Assembly: GCF_001428245.1 (NCBI RefSeq)
Contig: NZ_LMRV01000002.1
Span: 62,001-126,000 of the forward strand
Source of the DNA: Paenibacillus sp. Soil522
GTDB lineage: Bacteria > Bacillota > Bacilli > Paenibacillales > Paenibacillaceae
Direction of reading: 5' to 3'
Length of the DNA stretch: 64,000 nucleotides
Shown here: positions 51,664 to 60,662 of the stretch, piece by piece
Layout: every line of letters starts with the position of its first letter
Numbering within the stretch: the stretch's first letter is position 1
Notes under the pieces: model-generated
Databases searched by the model: none
What the model saw: the letters and a program-made list of their open reading frames with translations, nothing else
Told to the model about the DNA's origin: nothing
Translations under genes and position numbers: made by a program

Positions 51664-53281
51664 CGATGAGGAGCCGCTGCGCGAAGCGATTCGCATATTA
51701 GGAGATTGGGATGGATTAGGCATTGTCGAGGTGCTGGAGGCGACGGACGGCAAGGTTGGGCTTGCGATGCTGGCCGAGCACAAAATCGATCTGGCGATGG
51801 TCGACATGAAGATGCCGGAGTTAAATGGGGTGGAGCTGCTGCAAATCATTGAGCGCGACTATCCCGATCTACTGACTATTGTCATTAGCGGCTACAACGA
51901 TTTTGAGTATACGAGGCAAGCGATTCGCTCCAAGGTTGTCGATTATTTGCTGAAACCTGTAAATCGGCATGATCTGAATCAGTCGCTGCGCAAAGCGATC
52001 GACGTGCTGGACGCCAAGCGGCAGAAGGACAGCGATTTTATAAATCGCAACATTACGCTTAATATGTCGCTGCCGCGTCTCAAGGAGAAGGTCTATCAGT
52101 CCATTATCGAGCGCAGCTTCAAAAGCCAAACGAATGAAGCCTTCCTGCCTTTAATCGGCGCGGACGAGCCCGGCAATCGCTTTACGGCCGTCGTGCTTCG
52201 GGTGCTGAATTTGGAGCAGATTAGAAAAAGCCGCTTTCATGAGGATACCGATCTCCTACACTTTGCCGTGGCGAATGTTATCAACGAAATTGCGGGCGAC
52301 CATTTTGGCGCGTTCAGCTTCGCCAGCCCCAAGCAGGAGCGGGAGCTCATTACCATTCTCACAATGAAGGGCGGGTATCCCGAGGACATCGCCTATCGTT
52401 CTTTGCATCAAATGAACAAAGTCACGACGACCTTAATGAAGCTGTTCGGCATTGCCGTGGCGGCGGGAATCGGTCATTCCAGCCCGGATGCGCTGGAAAT
52501 TGCCTCTTCTTATGAAGCAGCCAAAGCGGCCATTAACGGAATCGATCTCTTAAAGCTAAAGGGTGCAACCGTCACAAGCGCGACGGATAAAGCTGCGCCG
52601 CCGAAGGACAATCCGTCTCTGACAAGCCGGATTCTCATCATTCGCAGCGCTCTCGAAAGCGGCAATGTCCATCATGCCAAAACGATTCTGAGCGAATACG
52701 TGAAAAAGTGGAGATCGTCGGATCACTTTAGCATCGGCGAAGCGGATCGAGCGCTGCAAGAGTTTGTCATTTTGCTAAACGATATGTCGCTTGAACTCGG
52801 TGTAGCGCCCGAGGAGCTGCCGCTTACCGGAGAGCATCCGCTGCGGGCAATCGGCATTTCAACCGATTTTGCCAATTTGGAGCAGTACGAACAGCTGCTG
52901 AACGATATTTTAGATTATTTCAGCGGGCAAATCAGGAAATCGCAAATGACGAATCGGCCCTTTGAAGCAGGAGATATTAAGACCTACATCGACAATCATT
53001 ATTTTGAGGATATAAAAATTTCAATGTTTTCGGACAAATATTTTTTGAGCAGAGAATACTTAATGAAGCTCTTCAAGCAGCAGTTCGGCTTTGGCATTCA
53101 TGAATATGTCCAGAAGGTCCGGATGGACAAGGCTAAGGAGCTGCTGGACGATTCCAGCTTAAAGATTCAGGATATATCCGAAATGCTGGGGTATAAGGAT
53201 AAGAATTATTTCAGCAAAGCGTTCCGCAATTATTATTCGGTGTCGCCATCGGAGTATAGAGCATCGAATGCGGGCGGATAA
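51641..53281 (+). CDS. YesN-type response regulator with AraC output (cluster 2)
   Basis: A 546-residue regulator. Receiver with LIIDDEEPLRE and phosphoacceptor Asp55 (AMVDMKMPELNG), Lys in YLLKPVNRH near 105, a long middle region, and a C-terminal AraC HTH (YFLSREYLMKLFKQQFG, then ISEMLGYKDKNYFSKAFRNYYSVSPSEY). GAGGAGG precedes ATG 51641, inside the kinase gene end. The binding-protein gene follows 129 bases later and is its probable target. Confidence 0.88.
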   Translation: MYRVLIIDDEEPLREAIRILGDWDGLGIVEVLEATDGKVGLAMLAEHKIDLAMVDMKMPELNGVELLQIIERDYPDLLTIVISGYNDFEYTRQAIRSKVVDYLLKPVNRHDLNQSLRKAIDVLDAKRQKDSDFINRNITLNMSLPRLKEKVYQSIIERSFKSQTNEAFLPLIGADEPGNRFTAVVLRVLNLEQIRKSRFHEDTDLLHFAVANVINEIAGDHFGAFSFASPKQERELITILTMKGGYPEDIAYRSLHQMNKVTTTLMKLFGIAVAAGIGHSSPDALEIASSYEAAKAAINGIDLLKLKGATVTSATDKAAPPKDNPSLTSRILIIRSALESGNVHHAKTILSEYVKKWRSSDHFSIGEADRALQEFVILLNDMSLELGVAPEELPLTGEHPLRAIGISTDFANLEQYEQLLNDILDYFSGQIRKSQMTNRPFEAGDIKTYIDNHYFEDIKISMFSDKYFLSREYLMKLFKQQFGFGIHEYVQKVRMDKAKELLDDSSLKIQDISEMLGYKDKNYFSKAFRNYYSVSPSEYRASNAGG

Positions 53282-53410
53282 AAAGTGAACAGGAAGCAGC
53301 CGAACACTTTTTTACCCTTAACTATTCACTTATGTGCATTCTTATCTTGTTTCTTTTTCTTTAGAATAGGCAGCGTAGACCACAATCAAAGATGGAACGG
53401 GGGCATTACA

Positions 53411-54724
53411 ATGTTCAAAAGATTTCTGGCACTGTCCGTCAGCTTAGTGCTGATTATCGGAATACTTGCTGCTTGCGGCAGCGACAAGAACAATACGACT
53501 GGCAACAACGAGGGCACGCCTGCCGAGGGCGGAGCATCCGATCAGCCGGTTACCATCAACATGTTTACCGCTTCTCCGGAATACACAGATGCTTTCAACG
53601 CATATATCGCAGAATACAAGAAGGTTAAACCTAACGTAACGATTAATCTTGAAATTATGCAAGCGGACTACAATACGGTCTTGAAATCGAAGATCGCATC
53701 AGGCAGCACGCCGGACGTGTTCCAGACGACAGCCGGCGGAGATATCGACACCTTCGCTGAATACAGCGCCGATCTGACAAACGAGCCGTTAGCGGCTGCG
53801 ATGACCGATTCCGTCAAAATCAATATGAGCTCGAAAGACGGCAAGGTTCTGGGCTTCCCGGTCAAAGGCAACCTGATGAACATGGTTTATAACAAGAAGC
53901 TGCTTGCTGAAGCGGGCATTACAGAAGTGCCGAAAACAACTTCCCAAATGGCAGACGCTATTGCGAAGCTTGAAGCCAAAGGCATTACGTCATTCGCCAA
54001 CGCTTATAAAGAGTGGTGGGTATGGAAGCATATTTTCCAAAACTTCGTGAATGCGGCTGCTGAGGATGCAGGAATTTCACCGAAGGAATTGGTTAATCAG
54101 TTTATCGCCGGCGAGACAACGTTCAAGGACCATCCTGTGCTGAATGACAACTTCTTCAGCTTTATCGACACAACGGTGAAGCATGGCACGAACAAGCCGC
54201 TTGAGCGCGACAGCAATGCAGAGGTAAGCGACTTCGCTACCGGCAAAGCAGCATTTATGACAGGCAAAGGCGCATGGGACGAAGAAGCGATCAAAAAAAT
54301 TACCCCGGACTTTGAGCTTGGTATCGTAGGATATCCGGTAAGTGAAAAACCAGAGCAAACGCTGCTCGTAACAGGCGCTGACCAGGCGCTTCGCATCAAC
54401 AAGGATTCCAAAGCGGCAAAGGAAACGATTGCATTTTTCAACTGGCTGTACACATCGGATTACGGTAAAGGCTGGTTCTCAAACGTAGCTAAGGTTATTC
54501 CTCCGATCAAGGATGCTCCGCTTCCTGAGCTGGATATGCCGAAGCAAATGGAAGAGATTTTGAAAACAGAAAAATCCGGTGATTTGTCGGTTAACTACTC
54601 CCTGGATACGTTCCACCAAAAGTTTGGTGAGTTGATGCAAGCTTACATCGGCGGCAGCAAAACGAAGGACCAAGCGATCGAAGAAATTCAGAAGGCTTGG
54701 GTTCAGTTCGGATCTGCAGAGTAA
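53411..54724 (+). CDS. Sugar ABC importer, lipoprotein binding protein (cluster 2)
   Basis: A 437-residue CUT1-type lipoprotein: signal peptide, lipobox ILAAC near residue 17-21, a Gly/Asn/Glu linker, then SBP_bac_1 body (VTINMFTASPEYTDAFNAYIAEYKK, GSTPDVFQTTAGGDIDTF, MVYNKKLLAEAGI). Likely ligand a sugar, unspecified. ATG 53411 follows ACGGGGGC; a longer in-frame start at 53285 gives a non-signal extension. Ends in a strong terminator. Partner of the permease pair at 47812-49541. Confidence 0.88.
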   Translation: MFKRFLALSVSLVLIIGILAACGSDKNNTTGNNEGTPAEGGASDQPVTINMFTASPEYTDAFNAYIAEYKKVKPNVTINLEIMQADYNTVLKSKIASGSTPDVFQTTAGGDIDTFAEYSADLTNEPLAAAMTDSVKINMSSKDGKVLGFPVKGNLMNMVYNKKLLAEAGITEVPKTTSQMADAIAKLEAKGITSFANAYKEWWVWKHIFQNFVNAAAEDAGISPKELVNQFIAGETTFKDHPVLNDNFFSFIDTTVKHGTNKPLERDSNAEVSDFATGKAAFMTGKGAWDEEAIKKITPDFELGIVGYPVSEKPEQTLLVTGADQALRINKDSKAAKETIAFFNWLYTSDYGKGWFSNVAKVIPPIKDAPLPELDMPKQMEEILKTEKSGDLSVNYSLDTFHQKFGELMQAYIGGSKTKDQAIEEIQKAWVQFGSAE

Positions 54725-54744
54725 GCTTACCCATAAGCAATTTC

Positions 54745-54783
54745 TTAACTCAGCGCTTTTACAGTGCTGAGTTAAGTTTTTTT
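54745..54783 (+). terminator. Terminator of the cluster 2 binding-protein gene
   Basis: Stem ttaactcagcgct/agtgctgagttaa (one wobble), then GTTTTTTT. Confidence 0.85.
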
Positions 54784-54849
54784 ATAGACTAGAGAGCGCA
54801 AGCTCGTGATGCTGCCGCAAGAATAGCCGGGCTGCATTTAGGCAGCAAT

Positions 54850-54894
54850 AAGGAGCAGTTAAAAACGAGATCATGTCGTTTTTTACTGCTCCTT
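54850..54894. terminator. Second hairpin terminator-like element
   Basis: Stem aaggagcagt(t)aaaaacga/tcgttttttactgctcctt around 7 bases, T-rich afterwards. No gene ends directly before it; it may be a backup terminator. Confidence 0.55.
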
Positions 54895-55012
54895 TCCTTT
54901 TAAAGTTGCTGCCTCATCAAACGCTGCTTTAACAGTAAAGAAAGGAATCGTATTCGCCCGTTTGGCCTATCATAAGCAAGAAGATAGCAAAAACTTGGAG
55001 GAGGCCAATTTT

Positions 55013-56260
55013 ATGAAAGTCATACAAACCTGTATCGTCTTCATTTGTGCTCTTGTCGGAATGATGTGCGGAGCAGCCCCCGCGGCGGCAATGAAGGAGA
55101 ACAGCTCGCTCACGGCCGCTTTTGTGCGAAACGGCGACCTTTGGATGAAGACCGGAGAGCATGAGAAAAAACTGGCCGGCGGGCCGTTTGTCCGCAATCC
55201 TAAGTGGTCATCCGATGGAAAATGGATCGCGTATACGAAGGGTGAAGTGGAGCAGGAGCTATGGGCGCTGAATGTTCGCACGGGCCGAAGCAGCCTCGTA
55301 TCCGCTCAAGGCGGGCGAAACTTTCAATGGGCGCCTAACGCAGAGATGCTGGCTTATCAAACGGCTGAGCTGCTGCAATATGCGGAGATGAGCAGGCCGG
55401 ACAAGCCGCTCGGCGCTGCCAAAGGAATCGGCAATTATTCATGGCTGCCGGATGGGAAGGGCTTCTTTGCTTCATCACAATCGGAACTGCTGCCGGATGG
55501 CTGGACACCGGTAAGCCTATATCAAATCCCGCTCGAAGCGTTAGGCGATCCAAACAAATACGTAACCGTGCATGTGCTGCCGAAGCCGTCCGATGATTTT
55601 TTCGCAGTAGGCACAAGTCTATTCAAGTGGTCTGCCGACGGACGGTGGATCGCTTTCCTTGCTACGCCAACCGCTTCATTATCTGCAGATAGCAATACGC
55701 TATGCCTCTTAACGACAGATGGCGTCGTATTAAGAACCATTGATGAAATGGTCAATAATGATCAGTGGTTCGAATGGGCGGCGACCGGCGACCGGCTTGC
55801 GTACATTGCAGGCATTGGTCGCGAGGCTGGCCGCAATAAGCAGCTCAAGGTGATAGCCGCAGCCTCTGAAAAATCTGCCTCTTATACCCCTAAAGGTTAT
55901 GCCGATCAAAGCTTTGCTTGGCAAGGGCTTGAGCATATTGCGGTATCTAGAGTGGCGGAATCAGAGCAGGGCAGCGACCAGGCTGCGCAACGGAAGCCCT
56001 TTTTGGCGAATGTGGAGCTGGGCAGCGGGAAGCAAACGAAACTGACAAAGCCGCCCGGCGCTTCCGGGGACTATAATCCGATTTCTCTTGTTTCCAAGCT
56101 GGCTTGGATTCGCTACGACCACAGGACGGCGAATGTAATCGTTGCAGATGTTAAAGGCCGTCATGCTGTGGAATGGATTAGAAATATCGATGCGGCCTCC
56201 AACTATTATGAGCAATGGAAGTGGGGCGAGGTGCTTCAGTTTTTTAAACAGGAACAATGA
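55013..56260 (+). CDS. Secreted PD40/TolB-like beta-propeller protein
   Basis: A 415-residue exported protein with a signal peptide (KVIQTCIVFICALVGMMCGAAPAAA, cleavage near residue 26). The body repeats PD40 blades: VRNPKWSSDGKWIAYTKG, NFQWAPNAEMLAYQT, YSWLPDGKGFFASS, LFKWSADGRWIAFLAT and FEWAATGDRLAYIAG. Such propellers bind proteins or ligands outside the membrane. GGAGGAGG lies 8 bases before ATG 55013; a longer reading is rejected. Directly upstream of the gerA gene (66-78 base gap). Confidence 0.8.
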   Translation: MKVIQTCIVFICALVGMMCGAAPAAAMKENSSLTAAFVRNGDLWMKTGEHEKKLAGGPFVRNPKWSSDGKWIAYTKGEVEQELWALNVRTGRSSLVSAQGGRNFQWAPNAEMLAYQTAELLQYAEMSRPDKPLGAAKGIGNYSWLPDGKGFFASSQSELLPDGWTPVSLYQIPLEALGDPNKYVTVHVLPKPSDDFFAVGTSLFKWSADGRWIAFLATPTASLSADSNTLCLLTTDGVVLRTIDEMVNNDQWFEWAATGDRLAYIAGIGREAGRNKQLKVIAAASEKSASYTPKGYADQSFAWQGLEHIAVSRVAESEQGSDQAAQRKPFLANVELGSGKQTKLTKPPGASGDYNPISLVSKLAWIRYDHRTANVIVADVKGRHAVEWIRNIDAASNYYEQWKWGEVLQFFKQEQ

Positions 56261-56275
56261 GCAGTTATTGGATCT

Positions 56276-56304
56276 GAATGAAATCATTTCCGTGAGGGAT
56301 ACTG
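56276..56304 (+). promoter_or_regulatory. Candidate sigma-G-type promoter of the ger operon
   Basis: GAATG (56276-56280), 17 bases, GATACTG (56298-56304), near the sigma-G pattern GHATR-17/18-CATnHTA with mismatch in the -10. Expected for germination genes made in the forespore. Weak by itself. Confidence 0.35.
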
Positions 56305-56326
56305 GTAAGCAGGGGCATGCAAGGGA

Positions 56327-57913
56327 GTGTTTACGCACATGACATTCAATAAATCCGTACACGGTTCGGCAAATAGAAGCTCGCAAGCGACCTGCGTCTT
56401 GACAACAAATTTACGTGAAAATATAGAAATGATCAAAAAAGCGACGGGGAACAGCCCGGATATTATTATAAGAGAATGGCGTTTCGAGGGAGAAAACATA
56501 CTCGAAGCGGTTGTTATTTACGCCTCGGGTCTGGCAGACGTTAAATTCATTAACCAGTTTATTATGGGACCCCTCTTGTCCAATCAGGATGAAGGGCATT
56601 TAAAAACAGAGAGGCTCCTGCTGGCAAATCCGTTGGATTTTTTCAAAAACAAGCTGCTGTCTGTCGGTGAGATTCAAGATGAAGCGAGCGCTGATACGCT
56701 TCTGAACGGTATTTTGTCCGGAGACACCGCTATCTTGTGTCAGGGCAACGACCTCGGATTGTTGATCGCATCGAAAGGCTGGGAGGAGCGCGGCGTGCAA
56801 GAGCCGACCTCTCAGACCGTTATTCGAGGCCCCAAAGAAGGCTTCTCCGAAAATATTGCAACCAATATTGCACTCGTACGGCGAAAAATCAAAGATCCTA
56901 ATTTGTGGCTCGAGCATTTCCATGTAGGCCGGGTAACGAAAACAAGCGTCTCGATCATGTTCATTAACGGTATTGTAAAGGAAAATGTGATAAAAGAGGT
57001 TCGCGACCGAATCGAAGGCATTCAAATTGACGGGATATTGGAAAGCGGGTATATAGAAGAGCTTATTCAGGATAAAGGATTTACGATTTTCCCTACGATT
57101 GCTCATACCGAAAGACCTGATGTGATTGCTGCGGGACTGTTGGAGGGGCGAATCGCTATTCTTATCGATGGAACGCCGTTTACTCTCTTGGTGCCGGCAT
57201 TGTTCACGCAGTTTATCCAATCGGCAGAAGATTATTACCAGCGTTCGGACATATCCACCCTTATACGCTTGCTTCGTTATGCAGCTTTGATAATCGCTTT
57301 ATTAGCCCCATCCGTATACATTGCCGTGACTACTTATCATCAAGACATGCTGCCTTCGGGATTGTTGATAAGTTTAATCGCCCAGCGGGAAGGCATACCG
57401 TTTCCCGCTTTCGTCGAAGCGTTCTTAATGGAAGTGACCTTTGAGCTGCTGCGCGAGGCGGGCGTTCGCTTACCGAGAGCGGTCGGACAGTCGATCTCGA
57501 TCGTAGGGGCGCTCGTTATCGGTCAGGCGGCCGTTCAAGCGGGCTTCGTTTCGGCGGCGATGGTTATTGTCGTTTCGATTACGGCGATCGCAAGCTTCGT
57601 CATTCCCGCCTACAATATGGGTATCCCCATTCGAATATTAAGATTCGGGATGATGGGGCTGGCTGCCTCCTTCGGATTGTTCGGCATTATCGCCGGAATC
57701 ATATTAATTGTCCAGCACCTGTGTCATTTGCGTTCTTTCGGCGTTTATTACATGTCCCCCTACGCCCCCGTCATCGCGGATGATAAAAAAGATGCGGCCA
57801 TACGCGTTCATTGGCGGAATATGATTTCACGTCCACAAAGCGTCAGCAGGCAAAATCCGATTCGAGAGAATCGTTCACCAGCTCAGTATCCAGAACCCGA
57901 AGAGAGGAATTAG
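56327..57913 (+). CDS. gerKA: Spore germination receptor A subunit (GerA/GerK family)
   Basis: A 528-residue GerA-family protein: a large N-terminal domain (about residues 1-290, with IRGPKEGFSENIATNIALVRRKIKD near 160-185 and HVGRVTKTSVSIMFINGI) and membrane helices near 300-320, 390-410, 415-440 and 450-470 (for example GQSISIVGALVIGQAAVQAGF). Together with B and C subunits it forms the germinant receptor of the spore inner membrane. It starts at GTG 56327 or ATG 56339; both fit moderately. The tail after residue 490 is hydrophilic. Symbol by family only. Confidence 0.88.
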   Translation: MFTHMTFNKSVHGSANRSSQATCVLTTNLRENIEMIKKATGNSPDIIIREWRFEGENILEAVVIYASGLADVKFINQFIMGPLLSNQDEGHLKTERLLLANPLDFFKNKLLSVGEIQDEASADTLLNGILSGDTAILCQGNDLGLLIASKGWEERGVQEPTSQTVIRGPKEGFSENIATNIALVRRKIKDPNLWLEHFHVGRVTKTSVSIMFINGIVKENVIKEVRDRIEGIQIDGILESGYIEELIQDKGFTIFPTIAHTERPDVIAAGLLEGRIAILIDGTPFTLLVPALFTQFIQSAEDYYQRSDISTLIRLLRYAALIIALLAPSVYIAVTTYHQDMLPSGLLISLIAQREGIPFPAFVEAFLMEVTFELLREAGVRLPRAVGQSISIVGALVIGQAAVQAGFVSAAMVIVVSITAIASFVIPAYNMGIPIRILRFGMMGLAASFGLFGIIAGIILIVQHLCHLRSFGVYYMSPYAPVIADDKKDAAIRVHWRNMISRPQSVSRQNPIRENRSPAQYPEPEERN

Positions 57914-57914
57914 T

Positions 57915-59120
57915 ATGAAAAGAAAATGGTACGGAGTATTCATTTCCGTCCTTTGCATGGCGGTTGTCGCCGGCTGCTGGAATCGGCGAGAGTTGAATGA
58001 TCTGGCCGTTTCCGTAGCCATTGGCGTAGATCAAAGAGCAGATAAAATATTGCTGTCCAATCAGATTCTTAATCCGGAAGCCATTTCGGGTGCCGCAGGA
58101 GGATCATCCTTTGCTCCCGTCACCATGTTTCAAGAAAAGGGCAGCGGATTTCAGGAGGCCGCCCGCAGGATGACAGCGCTCAGCACCAGAAAAATATATG
58201 TCGGTCAAATGCAGATGCTTGTTTTTGGGGAGGAATTTGCGAGAAAGGGTGTAGTCAATGTGCTGGACCACATTTCAAGAGACCATGAGTATCGTAAAGA
58301 TTTTTATGTCGTGATCGCCCGGGGGGCCGAAGCGCAGGATATTCTCAAAGTGTACACACCTTTAGAAAAAACACCTGCTTCCAAAATGAATGCTTCCCTT
58401 GAAACCTCGTCAAAGGTATGGGGAGCAACCGCAGCGATAAAAATTAACGAGTTGATTTCCATGCTCACCAGTAAAGGGAAATCGGCGGTGTTAACGGGTA
58501 TTGTAGTAAGCGGTGATACACAATTTGGCAATGATAAAAAAAATGCAGAGAAAATTTTTTCCCCTGCCCAGCTGAAATACTCCGGTTTAGCAGTTTTCAA
58601 GAAAGATAAGCTGCTGGGCTGGTTAACGGAGAAGGAAAGCAAGGGATACAACTATACGCAAGGAAAGATAAAGAGCACAGCCGTTCTTGCATCTTGTCCT
58701 AATGACAATAACAAAAAGATTACGGTTGAGCTGCTTGGCACTAAGAATAAAAAAAAGGTGAGCATAGTGGACGGTAAGCCTGTTATCGATCTCCAAATCA
58801 AAACGGAAGGGGTCGTTACCGATGCACAGTGCGAGTTGGATTTTACAAAAGCGGCAACGATATCTGAATTGGAGCATCTAATCGAAAGCGAAATTAAGGA
58901 TACTATGATTTCCGTCATAAAAAAAATGCAAACTAAATACAAATCGGATATATTCGGATTCGGCGAGGAAGTCGAACGAGAGAACCCCCGTTACTGGGAA
59001 TCGGCAAAAAATGATTGGAATCAGGTATTTTCAACGATGAAGGTGAATGTTCGGGTGAAAGTCAAAATTAAAAAAATGTTTAAAACGATAAAATCTCTAA
59101 CCGAAAGAATGGAGGAGTAA
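57915..59120 (+). CDS. gerKC: Spore germination receptor C subunit, Ger(x)C lipoprotein
   Basis: A 401-residue lipoprotein with signal peptide and lipobox VVAGC at residues 17-21, next WNRRELNDLAVSVAIGVDQ, the Ger(x)C opening. Later block KTPASKMNASLETSSKVWGAT and SEIKDTMISVIKKMQTKYKSDIFGFGEEVER are family features. It docks on A and B subunits outside the spore inner membrane. TAG of the A gene lies two bases before ATG. Confidence 0.88.
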   Translation: MKRKWYGVFISVLCMAVVAGCWNRRELNDLAVSVAIGVDQRADKILLSNQILNPEAISGAAGGSSFAPVTMFQEKGSGFQEAARRMTALSTRKIYVGQMQMLVFGEEFARKGVVNVLDHISRDHEYRKDFYVVIARGAEAQDILKVYTPLEKTPASKMNASLETSSKVWGATAAIKINELISMLTSKGKSAVLTGIVVSGDTQFGNDKKNAEKIFSPAQLKYSGLAVFKKDKLLGWLTEKESKGYNYTQGKIKSTAVLASCPNDNNKKITVELLGTKNKKKVSIVDGKPVIDLQIKTEGVVTDAQCELDFTKAATISELEHLIESEIKDTMISVIKKMQTKYKSDIFGFGEEVERENPRYWESAKNDWNQVFSTMKVNVRVKVKIKKMFKTIKSLTERMEE

Positions 59121-59127
59121 CTTTCCA

Positions 59128-59355
59128 ATGTGGCCCGTGGCAGCTGTTTTGGCAGTCGGTACCCTCATATTTGCAATTGAAGCTCCAACTCTAATGAAAA
59201 CGAGCAAGCGGAAGGAGCTTTGGGTTTTTTCTGTTCTGCTCCTTGCCGGGATTGCACTTTGTATAGCGGTGAATGCGGGGGTTAAAGTAATAAGCCCGCT
59301 TGAATGGATAAGATTCGTTTACGAACCAATAAGTAAATCGATTTTAGGCAAATAG
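59128..59355 (+). CDS. Spore germination D-type small membrane subunit
   Basis: A 75-residue protein with two hydrophobic segments (about residues 2-20 and 30-52) separated by a basic loop (MKTSKRKELW). GerD-type small subunits of this size and place, between C and B genes, are known in several GerA-family operons and modulate the receptor. GGAGG lies about 10 bases before ATG 59128. The family is short and divergent, so the assignment leans on gene order. Confidence 0.65.
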   Translation: MWPVAAVLAVGTLIFAIEAPTLMKTSKRKELWVFSVLLLAGIALCIAVNAGVKVISPLEWIRFVYEPISKSILGK

Positions 59356-59372
59356 AAGGGAGCGTTACCTGG

Positions 59373-60461
59373 GTGAAGGAAAATGACCATATCCAAGCGA
59401 ATCAATTTAGAAAATTGGTATCCCTTTTCATCATTGGCCCATCCATCATATTGCTTCCGGGAGTACTTGCTTCAGAAGCCAAACAAGATGCATGGATCTC
59501 CTCTATTGTCGGTGTGATCGCCGCTCTTTTGCTCGTATGGTTGTACAACACATTAGCCAGTCGCTTCCCCGGCAAAACCTTGGTGGAGATCAGTAAGGAA
59601 ATTTGCGGCAGATGGCTGGGTACTATCGTTTCTTTTCTATGGTTTGGCTACGTCTTTATCCTATCATCACTCGTCTTGCGAAACCTGGGCGACTTTCTTA
59701 CCTCATCCATGCTGGTAGAAACGCCAATTAATGCGATACATTTCGTATATCTTAGCATAGTGGCAGTTGGGGTTTACTATGGCGTTTCCAATATAGCACG
59801 TACTGCGGACATTTTTTTTCCGTTCGTTATTGCTTTATTATGCGTATTCATCCTATTGCTTGTTCCTGATTTTGAATTCAAACGTGTTGAACCGGTGCTG
59901 GGGAAAGGAATAAAGCCTGTACTGAGTGCCGCATTGCCGTATATCGGTTTTCCTTTTCTGGAGCTTGTTTTATTGCTCATGATTTTTCCGAATGTTAAAC
60001 AGCCCAAACAAGCTAAGAAAGCATTTTTATCGGGAACGCTGATAGGGGGGGCTGTCTTGTTCGTGATCACGCTGATGAACATTTTAGTGATGGGGGCGGG
60101 AAATACGGCCAGCGAGCTTTATTCCAGCTTTGAATTAGCCAAAATAATAGAAATCGGCGAATTTATTCAAAGGGTTGAGGTCATCATCACCGCAGTCTGG
60201 TTTATAACCATTTTCTTTAAGCTGATCCTCTGTTTTCATATATCGGTTTTAAGCCTTTCCCAGACTTTGAACCTTAATGATCATCGACCACTAACGCTGC
60301 CTCTAGGCATGATCCTTTACGCAGTGTCTTATATAATCATTCCTAATAGAGCCTACGTCATATCGTTCGATACAAGCGTACGGCCGTTTTACGCCCTAAC
60401 GTTCGGGTTCCTGCTCCCCTTATTACTTCTGGGCATCGCGGCAGTTAGAAAAAAACGATAA
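59373..60461 (+). CDS. gerKB: Spore germination receptor B subunit (GerB/GerAB permease type)
   Basis: A 362-residue membrane protein of the APC-like GerAB family with ten helices (ISSIVGVIAALLLVWLYNTL near residues 42-61, up to YALTFGFLLPLLLLGIAAV near the end) and the opening QANQFRKLVSLFIIGPSIILLPG. It is the germinant-sensing subunit. Starts with GTG 59373. Operon order A-C-D-B; the amino acid or other germinant is not predictable. Confidence 0.88.
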   Translation: MKENDHIQANQFRKLVSLFIIGPSIILLPGVLASEAKQDAWISSIVGVIAALLLVWLYNTLASRFPGKTLVEISKEICGRWLGTIVSFLWFGYVFILSSLVLRNLGDFLTSSMLVETPINAIHFVYLSIVAVGVYYGVSNIARTADIFFPFVIALLCVFILLLVPDFEFKRVEPVLGKGIKPVLSAALPYIGFPFLELVLLLMIFPNVKQPKQAKKAFLSGTLIGGAVLFVITLMNILVMGAGNTASELYSSFELAKIIEIGEFIQRVEVIITAVWFITIFFKLILCFHISVLSLSQTLNLNDHRPLTLPLGMILYAVSYIIIPNRAYVISFDTSVRPFYALTFGFLLPLLLLGIAAVRKKR

Positions 60462-60662
60462 CAGCCTCACCTGGATAACACGAAATGACTATTCCCCCCG
60501 TTTTTCAGAATGCCTCCGGCTACTATCATATTAAAGGTTTTTATGCGCGGCGATCCTCTCGGGAAGCATCCTTCCTCGGATAAATGAATAAAGATAAGCA
60601 ATCATTTTTTTTAATAACAGATATGATAGACATTTATTATATAGAGTAAAGGAGTGATAGAT

